DNA of 64,000 nt from Aquarana catesbeiana (Eukaryota; Chordata; Amphibia; Anura; Ranidae): assembly GCF_042186555.1 (NCBI RefSeq), contig NC_133326.1, positions 587,716,119 to 587,780,118 of the forward strand, read 5' to 3'. The translations under genes were made by a program, and so were the position numbers. The notes under the pieces were generated by a model, which saw only the letters and a list, made by a program, of their open reading frames with translations, was not told the DNA's origin and did no database searches. Shown one piece after another: positions 56,464-64,000 of the stretch; position 1 is the first letter of the stretch, and each line of letters starts with the position of its first letter.

Positions 56464-57788
56464 CACATACTATTAGAAGGTCTTTGTGAATTGAACAATA
56501 CTAGAAAACAATGCACAGTTGTTCATTCAGGCTAAGCGATCACAGCCATTTTTTAAAATGAAAATCACTTGCTCCAAGGCGAAACTACAAACACTTTAAT
56601 TACCTGGGGTCATTGATATTGACTTGGATAGATAGAAATCTTTTATTTGGTATACTGTTTAAATTTAATTAAAAAAAAATCTCTTTTCTTGTATTATAGG
56701 ATGACAAATGCACACAAATGTAAAAAAAAAAAAAAAAAAAAAAGTAATACAATTACAGTATTAAGAAAATAAAATATCTGACAGTTACAGTATTAAACAA
56801 ATGCACGCTACCACTTCCAGACTGCAGTGGCATCTTTTTGTCAATTAGGCCCCCTGGTTACAAGCCATTATTATAGCTGTTGTACGAATCGTATGTTGGG
56901 AATCCATCTGAATGGTTACCACTTGTTAGTGCTAACTGTCACTGTCAGGGACAACTATGAGCTGTGCAAAGTATGGGTTGATGACTGTCAAAGGAGGAGG
57001 ATATTTACTAGAGGCCCATTTAAACTTGTTCATTTTTATGCAGAAAAACTTGCATTATGCTGCATGGAAATGCATTTAAAAAAAAAATCTTTCCTATATG
57101 ACAGCTTCACATCAGTGTGGTGCATTTCCATTCATGCCCGCCCATTTATATTACAATACACACCTCTACACACACGGAACAGTGTGAATCTAGTGTTACA
57201 TATGTCCAGCATTAGAGAACATTCATTTACAGATTGTGTGTAGGAAGATGACTACATATACTGCATATTTAACATTTTATTTGTTGAAGGATTTGTCAAT
57301 CTCTACTGCCTGTCTTCTAATGTACGCACTGCACAGCAATAGCAAGTAGCACACTTCATTCTTGCCTCAGCAATCACTCCTCCCTTCCAATCTTCAACAT
57401 GTTCACTGTGCAATAAACTGGTGTTATGACATCTATCAAAATAGCAGAGAAGTTATCCAGGAAGCAGTAAAGCTGTACCAGGATGCAATGAAGTGATTTG
57501 ACTGTATAGTGTGCCTGAGCTGTGTAAATCACAAGAGTGGCTGAACAAATTTACAAATCAATTGGCAGGCAAAACTGTAAACGTATTATAGATTTATTTT
57601 GGCATTTTAACAGAGTTCCATGCGTGCTTAACAGTAATAAAACATACATTAATCGAAAAACCTCATGTGCAAGCTATACTGACTGAAGGAAAAAACATGT
57701 TCTTAATTGTGTTTAAACTGCTGCAACCACCCCAAAAAGTGTGCTTAATCACTTGAATAGAAAATGATAAATAAATACAACGCTGGGT
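56464..57788. other. PRND 5' intron / upstream, no gene seen
   Basis: AT-rich, with a poly(A) run near 56722-56743. The 138-residue plus-strand frame at 56827 has no recognisable domain. No PrP coding exon is visible here. Confidence 0.5.
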
Positions 57789-59046
57789 TGTTCCTTTAAA
57801 TGATAGTAAATGACAAATACAGTGAATATAAACAGCCTAAAACACCACTTGATAATGCATATAAAATAATAAAAAAACATAAACTCCAAATACAGTTTAT
57901 TCAATAATTATTTTGCTTCAAAGTAAAAAAAGTCATGTGCAGCCTGTGCTCCAGAAAAAACATTATGCTCTTATAAAATAAACTTCCTCAGAGTATGGTC
58001 ACGTGACCAGTGACGCAACACATCGGGAGGAGCCAGTGACGGGTGTCCGAGACACGGAAGTCTTTCACGGATAAGATATAACTGTCGATCCTTCTATATG
58101 CTGTACCCAATATCTTCTATATGTGAATGTATTACATTATACTTTTAATAAATTGGTTTTAAAACATATTGCACTATGAATGAATTTTACTTATATAATC
58201 GAGCCAAGTTTGGAGTTTAGAGTGGCCAAACACGATATGTGTGAACCGCATTAGTGGACTAACAAGAGCAGCATCCATTTAAAGTGGTTGTAAAGGCAAT
58301 TTTTTTTTTTTTTTATCTTAATGCATTCTATGCATTAAGATAAAAAACCTTCTGTGTGCAGCAGCCCCCCTATTACTTACCTGAGCCCCATCTCGATCCA
58401 GTGATGCTGCACGAGAAACTTGACTGGCCAGAACTCTCCCTCTTGATTGGCTGAGACATCAGCGGAGTGCCATTGGCTCCCGCTGCTGTCAAAGTCAGTG
58501 AACCAATGAGGAAAGAGAGGGGGCGGGGCCGGGCCACAGCTCTGTGTCTGAATCGACACACAGAGCACCAGCTTGACTCGGGTTCCCCCATAGCAAGCTG
58601 CTTGCTGTGGGGGCACTCGGCAGGTGGGAGGGGCCAGAAGGGCTGAAGAGGGACCTGAGAAGAGGATCTGGTCTGCTGTGTGCAAAACCACTGCACAGAG
58701 CAGGTAAGTATAACGTGTGTTATTTTTAAATTAAAAAACAAGACTTTAGTATCACTTTAAGCTTTGACTGACCGTATAGGTCATTTTTGGAGGAGAGCGA
58801 GCACTGAACCTGGTGATTGGAAAAGTGTTCGGATATTTACTACAGTCACCATTTATTTATAAGAGCATATTGTTTTTTCTGGAGTACAGGCTGCACATTG
58901 AACTTTTTTACTTTGAAGCACAATAAATATTGAATTAACTTTATTTGGCATTTATATCTTTTTTCCTAATGTATATACATTATTAAATGGTGTTTTAGGG
59001 TGTTTATATTCACTGTATTTGTCATTTACTATCATTTAAAGGAACA
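57789..59046. mobile_element. Inverted-arm element, about 190-bp arms, Penelope-like style
   Basis: Left arm 57789-57976 is mirrored by 58857-59046 (AAATGATAGTAAATGACAAA against TTTGTCATTTACTATCATTT). The centre holds GTCACGTGACCAGTGACGCAACAC at about 57999, reminiscent of the Penelope hammerhead region (GTGACGAAAC). A TTAA MITE sits in the plus unit. There is no coding remnant. Confidence 0.55.
58283..58756. mobile_element. TTAA-flanked MITE (474 bp)
   Basis: TTAA at 58279-58282 and 58757-58760; ends AGTGGTTGTAAAGGC and the complement of CTTTAGTATCACT. It contains an internal hairpin, TTAATGCATTCTATGCATTAA. The open frame at 58373-58741 is not a gene. Confidence 0.75.
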
Positions 59047-59254
59047 GTGCGCTATTGTATTAATTTATCAGTAATAACACACAATGCACATATTAACAGT
59101 TAGATCAAGTGGTATTAAAATCCATAATGATATTGCTTGGTTTTTAATATACAATGAATTTGGGCAATAATAGTAAGGCCCACAGGCACTTGATGTCATG
59201 ACAACAGCAAAGGTGACAACTGTCTGTAGCTCGAAGAGCCTCTACAAGAATTAC
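59047..59254. other. No feature recognised
   Basis: Short intergenic gap before the CR1 tail. Confidence 0.5.
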
Positions 59255-60160
59255 ATAGTACATAGTTACATAGTAGGTGAGGTTGAAAAAAGACACAAGT
59301 CCATCAAGTCCAACCTATGTGTGATTATATGTCAGTATTACATTGTATATCCCTGTATGTTGCATTCATTCAGGTGATTATCTAATAGTTTCTTGAAGCT
59401 ATCAATGCCCCCCGCTGAGACCGCCGCCTGTGGAAGGGAATTCCACATCCTTGCCGCTCTTACAGTAAAGAACCCTCTACGTAGTTTAAGTTTAAGCCTC
59501 TTTTCTTCTAATTGTAATGAGTGGCCACAAGTCTTATTAAACTCTCTTCTGCGAAAAAGTTTTATCCCTATTGTGGGGTCACCAGTACAGTATTTGTAAA
59601 TTGAAATCATATCCCCTCTCAAGCGTCTCTTCTCCAGAGAGAATAAGTTCAGTGCTCGCAACCTTTCCTCATAACTAAGATCCTCCAGATCCTTTATTAG
59701 CTTTGTTGCCCTTCTTTGTACTCGCTCCATTTCCAGTACATCCTTCCTGAGGACTGGTGCCCAGAACTGGACAGCATACTCTAGGTGCGGCCGGACCAGA
59801 GTCTTGTAGAGCGGGAGAACTATCGTTTTATCTCTGGAGTTGATCCCCTTTTTAATGCATGCCAATATTCTGTTTGCTTTGTTAGCAGCAGCTTGGCATT
59901 GCATGCTATTGCTGAGCCTATCATCTACTAGGACCCCCAGGTCCTTTTCCATCCTAGATTCCCCCAGAGGTTCTCCCCCAGTGTATAGATTGCATTCATA
60001 TTTTTGCCACCCAAATGCATTATTTTACATTTTTCTACATTGAACCTCATTTGCCATGTAGTCGCCCACCCCATTAATTTGTTCAGGTCTTTTTGCAAGG
60101 TTTCCACATCCTGCGGAATTCTTATACCAGAAGTTGGCTTCAGACAGGGACATAGATAAA
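59255..60160 (-). pseudogene. CR1-type LINE, 5'-truncated RT C-terminus
   Basis: A 204-residue frame (59338-59952) encodes the end of a CR1-like reverse transcriptase: EKDLGVLVDD, LYKTLVRPHLEYAVQFW, ERVQRRATKLI, LEKRRLRGDMISIYKY, ARMWNSLPQ and FKKLLDNHLN. Upstream in another frame are IPQDVETLQKDLNKL and WQMRFNVEKCKIMHLG, so one frameshift near 59950 breaks it. The 3' tail carries the TTACATAGTAGGTGAGGTTG end shared with 49996. The catalytic RT core is missing because of the 5' truncation. Confidence 0.92.
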
Positions 60161-60246
60161 AGGGGGAGTCAGAGGGGTTTACCCCCCCCCCCACCCCCGA
60201 GCGTCAGTGCTGAATGGAAACAGTTGTGCTCTTCTGCATTGTTTAA

Positions 60247-61100
60247 CCACTTGCCGACTGCCGCTGTTGATTGACGGCGGCAGAATGGCACTCCTGCGCA
60301 AAACGGCGTAGCTGTACGGCGAGCGCCTTAAGGAGTATAGGGGGCGCGCGTGCACGCCCGCCGCATCCCTAAGGAGCAAATGTCCGCCGGGCACATGCGA
60401 TCGCTCCTGACAGAGTGAGAACAGGGATTTGTGTGTGTAAACATGTCCTGTCATGGGAGAGGAAACAGATTGTGTGTTCCTAGTATATAGGTACATCGAT
60501 CGGTCTCCTCCTCAAGTCAGTCCCATCACCCCACAGTTAGAACACACACTGAGGGAACACATTTAACCCCTTGATCGACCCCTAGTGTTAACCCCTTCCC
60601 TGCCAGTGACATTTATACAGTAATCAGTGCATTTTTATAACATTGATTGCTGTATAAATGTCAATGGTCCCAAAAGTGTATCAAAAGTGTCCGACCTATC
60701 CTCCGCAATATCACAGTCATGCCAAAAATCGCAGATCTCTGCCAATACTAGTAAAAAAAGAAAAAAAATAATGATAAAAATGCCATAAATCTATCCCCTA
60801 TTTTTTTTTTTTTACCAAAAATATGTAGAAGAATATATATTGGCATAAACAATTGAAGAATTTTTTTTTTTTTTAACTTGGGATATTTATTATATCAAAA
60901 AGTAAAAAATATTGCGTTTTTTTTTCAAAATTGTTGCTCTTCTTTTGTTTATAACGCAAAAAATAAAAACCACAGAGGTGATCAAATACCACCAAAAGAA
61001 AGCTCTATTTGTGGGAAAAAAAGGACGTCAATTTTGTTTGGGTACAATGTCACATGACCGCACAATTGTCAGTTAAAGCGACGCAGTGCCGCACCTCTCC
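60247..61100 (-). mobile_element. TTAA-type repeat, 'CCACTTGCC' family, truncated
   Basis: It follows TTAA (60243-60246) with CCACTTGCCGACTGCCGCTG and contains GATCAAATACCACCAAAAGA and GCACAATTGTCAGTTAAAGC. The far end that should carry the matching terminus is missing. A hairpin CATTTATACAGTAATCAGTG lies around 60609. Confidence 0.65.
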
Positions 61101-62400
61101 AGGGTCCAGACATGTCTTCATTTGTCTAGGCAGCCAGAGCCAGTCGCAGCTTCCAAGACACTGAGGACAGGAAACAGCAGCGCTGAGAGCAGAGTGGAAG
61201 GCACCTATCCCACGGTCGTGCTGCGTTTTGCCAGCATTGCAGTGTGATTTGGAATTGCAGGCAGAATCACAGCAATTCTACCTACGGTCCCAAATCACTA
61301 CATGTGAACAGTCAGGGCCCAACAGGCTAATACAACAGCAACTAGGGAAGAGTCAGTCTCTGCATATTTTATAGATACAAGGAAGCCCAGGTTTTGTTTA
61401 ACCACTGTCCTTAAGCCCCTCCCACTATCATGTTTGGCCACACCCACTTTTTTGTGGCAGCGTGCTATGTGCACTGCAGGTCATTACCTCCCTGTTATGT
61501 CCCACATTTTCAAGTTCGAAAGGTGGGAAGTATGTTCTGTATGTATGGACACAGTACCACTTCTCTTGTCCTGTATGCTGGGTTAACAAAAAAAATTAGT
61601 AAGTATGCTGCCTTCCACAAGATGGTGCCCTTTGCACCTGCCCAGTAAGATTGGCCATTACAGTGCACCACCCTGTTGTAGGCAGTCCAATGGCTAGAAG
61701 CACTGACATCTGTGATCTGTCAGGTTTTTTATGTTCAACCAGTACCAGGCTTTAGACTGGACAATAGCTAACCTCATTGGGCAAAAACCATAAATACTGG
61801 AAGAAAGCAAAACTGAAATCATGTTAAATTTTCAAGAGGATCTGAGAAAATAGCATTAAGAATGTGATTGCTTACTATGAGCAACACATAGCTTTTTCCC
61901 TTTTCCAGTCTTTATGAATTAGGTGCAATTTGTTTTATTTAAATAGAGTTTTTAGTACCTGCTGCTTAACTCCCCCCCCAGAACAAATTATCTACGGCTC
62001 TGGCTTCAGATAAGGGCAAATGTCCGCCTAAGCTCCTGGAAAACACAGGCAAAGTGAGGATAGGAACCTAGGTGGCAGCTTTGCCAATCTGAGAAACAGT
62101 AGTCTGCAGCCAAAAGCTCAGGACGCACTCATAGATTTAGTAGAGTGCATCTTGCCAGGACAAGATGGAACCTGAACCCTAGACCATGGCGTTGGTTGAT
62201 AGTCTGCTGAGTCGACCTGACATGATGGAGCTAGAAATCAACTCCCGTGATACCTAGTCTGGTATCAAGGGAGTAAAGTGCTGCTTGGAGTAAAGTGTCC
62301 CTTGGAAGTTGGAAAGTAGCAACCATTTGTCCTTGGGCCTTATGTGAGTACGTACACTTCTAAGAGATCTTGGGGACCTTTGTGCTTTTGACACCGCTCT
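61101..62400. other. No feature recognised
   Basis: Intergenic sequence with short frames only. Confidence 0.5.
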
Positions 62401-63440
62401 GGTGCTACAGAGTCAGCTGTGGATCTACTTAAAGCGTGGCCTCGCTATGGGGCCCACAGCGGGGTGACACCTGCCAGAGGGTGACACCAAGCCCAGGCTG
62501 ACATTGGCGCAGCGGCTCCCTCCTCTTTCTCCTTCCCGGGGAGGGCCTGAGGAAGAGACAGACAGGTAGGGTGCCTGAGGTCTGATCATCACGGTCCCAC
62601 ACACCCCCACACGCCGCAATCGCATTCATCTCCCCGCCAGCTGCACTTACTGCACACCAGACTATAGCCGCCTCCTCCTCGGCTCTGACACGACAAGTAC
62701 ACAGACACAGGAGGAAGAGCCGAGGGGTAGGAGGGACATTGTGATGGGGGGTTCTGGGGGGCCTGGGACTGGGTAGGTAACAATTATGCTGCCAGGAGTA
62801 CATTTTAGGAAGGGGGTGGGGGTTAGAGGATATGTGGTATAAGGGTGCTTTGTTTTGGGTTAGAGAGGACTTGTGCTAGAAGGAGGGGGGCAGATTTGAA
62901 GTTTGACATCCCCAGCACAATTCCTCTCCCCTCCTAAAACACTCCCTAGCACATATCCTCTAACCCCTACCCCCCCTCAAACCAAAGATCCCATTCCCGA
63001 TACATCCATCCATCCCAGCTCCATCCACCACCCCAATCCCACCCCGGCTCCATCTACCATCCCGATCCCATCCCGGCTCCATCCATCCCCCGATACCATC
63101 CCAGCTCCATCCACCACCCCGATCCCATCCCAGCTCCATCCACCAACCCCCGATCCCATCCCGGCTCCATCCATCCCCCTGATCCCATCCGGCTCCACCC
63201 ACCCCCCCGATCCCATTCCAGCTCCATCTACCACCCCAATCCCATTCCGGCTCCATCCACTCCCCTGATCCCATTCCAGCTCCATCATTCCCCAATCCCA
63301 TCTCCATTCATTGTGACGGGTTAAGGGGAGAGAGCCACGCTGAAGCACTAGCCTGCTCAGTGCCGGGGGGGGGCTGGGGTGACACCGCGTTTTACCGGAC
63401 CAGGTGACACCAACCCTATTGACGCCACTGGGGACACCTG
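62401..63440. repeat. GC-rich repeat ending in a hAT-like terminus
   Basis: The right boundary GGTGACACCAACCCTATTGACGCCACTG resembles a hAT end, and GGGTGACACC recurs at the left side (62463, 62480). A matching left CAGTGGCG end was not found. It contains the minisatellite below. Confidence 0.4.
62990..63305 (+). repeat. Minisatellite, about 30-bp unit (CCCGATCCCATCCCGGCTCC)
   Basis: About ten tandem units containing GATCCCATCC(C/A)GCTCCATCCA. Three open frames of 115-123 residues on both strands are translations of the array. Confidence 0.93.
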
Positions 63441-63517
63441 CTGGTGTCCTGAAGAGCTTTGTTCCTCTAATCTTCTAGTTAAAGGGAATCTGCTCTTGTG
63501 GCTGTAGGAAAGGAGTT

Positions 63518-63518
<1 letters not shown>

Positions 63519-63548
<30 letters not shown>
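63519..63548 (+). repeat. Microsatellite (TAC)n
   Basis: Ten perfect TAC/ACT units. Confidence 0.95.
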
Positions 63549-63550
<2 letters not shown>

Positions 63551-63721
63551 CAGACTTTAATATAGCTCCTTCTGAAGAATACCTATGTCCTCAAGCTGTA
63601 CATAGTTCTTGTTTTTGGAGAATTACACCTAATTCCCTCAACTCTATCCAACTTCTCCAAAAAGTAAAGACAGAAAAACACCCCTAGACTGTTTATTGAA
63701 GAAACGTGTGAATGAGCCTGT

Positions 63722-63908
63722 GGGGTTGATTTACTAAAACTAGAGAGTGCAAAATCTGGAGCAGCTCTGCATAGAAAACAATCAGATTCCATTTTTTTTG
63801 TTGTCAAAGCTCAATTGAACAAGCTGAAGTTAGAAGCTGATTGGCCACCATGTACACCATGCACAGCTGCACCAGATTTTGCACTTTCCAGTTTTACTAA
63901 ATCAACCC
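63722..63908. repeat. 'GATTTACTAA' MITE, complete copy
   Basis: The ends GGGGTTGATTTACTAAAACT and AGTTTTACTAAATCAACCCC are a 20-base inverted repeat. AGAGTGCAAAATCTGGAGC is mirrored by CCAGATTTTGCACTTTCC. It serves as reference for the split copies at 10199 and 10925-13383. Confidence 0.9.
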
Positions 63909-64000
63909 CTGTGTGCCTGGCTGAGGAGCAAGCTAGTGGGGAGGACCTGTTCAGTATTCCTGCATCTCCTATGGGAGTAGCACTACAGTAAAATCGCCAA

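Noticed and set aside
56827..57243. Possible PrP or other prion-family exon upstream of PRND
   Set aside because: The frame has no hydrophobic Ala/Gly core, no octarepeat and no GPI tail. No PRNP-like exon was seen anywhere in the window.
62903..63348. Overlapping frames of 115-123 residues on both strands
   Set aside because: They are translations of a 30-bp minisatellite with Pro/Ser/Ile or Gly/Trp/Asp repeats, not genes.
1..64000. CRISPR arrays, operons, tRNA or rRNA genes
   Set aside because: The window is eukaryotic. Tandem arrays here are minisatellites without spacers. I found no convincing tRNA cloverleaf or rRNA segment.

Overview
The window looks like a vertebrate nuclear genome, most probably a frog. 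The two host genes have spliced vertebrate structures, and the intergenic DNA is saturated with transposons: a Tx1-type L1, Penelope-like elements, DIRS, CR1, hAT, Tc1/mariner and many TTAA-flanked MITE families. The ranid-like guess is an inference from the repeat flavour; I could not search a database.

Host genes. Only two are supported. The last two coding exons of RASSF2 lie on the plus strand (3799-3896 and 6387-6456) with a long 3' UTR to about 8950. A complete Doppel gene (PRND, prion-protein family) lies on the minus strand at 55930-56445. It has its whole reading frame in one exon and a splice acceptor 6 bases before the ATG. The two genes point at each other, as PRND and RASSF2 do in mammals, so the block looks conserved. 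PRNP would be expected beyond the right edge and was not seen.

Layout. 1-9000: RASSF2 3' end with an inverted-arm element, a hairpin element and a hAT element in its introns, and a MITE in its 3' UTR. 9000-14300: nested TTAA-flanked elements and a CR1 tail. 14887-28477: a nested stack in which Tc1-like ends enclose a head-to-head pair of Penelope-like copies, and a full-length L1-Tx1 with both ORFs open sits inside one of those copies. 29480-34130: two small inverted-arm elements, an LTR-like repeat and MITEs. 34138-41492: a decayed DIRS element with inverted terminal repeats and recombinase remnants, itself hit by a hAT and by MITEs. 42120-53900: an inverted second copy of the LTR-like repeat, MITEs, hAT elements and an interrupted CR1. 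53916-64000: a hAT MITE, PRND, another inverted-arm element, a CR1 reverse-transcriptase fragment, a TTAA element, and a GC-rich tail with a minisatellite.

Most interesting: (1) five insertions share an inverted-arm architecture, one proven to be Penelope-like by its GIY-YIG and RT coding, and hammerhead-ribozyme-like relics lie in the Penelope arms; (2) a Doppel protein that appears to lack the outer disulfide; (3) an L1-Tx1 with intact ORFs and a perfect 14-bp target duplication, probably recently active.
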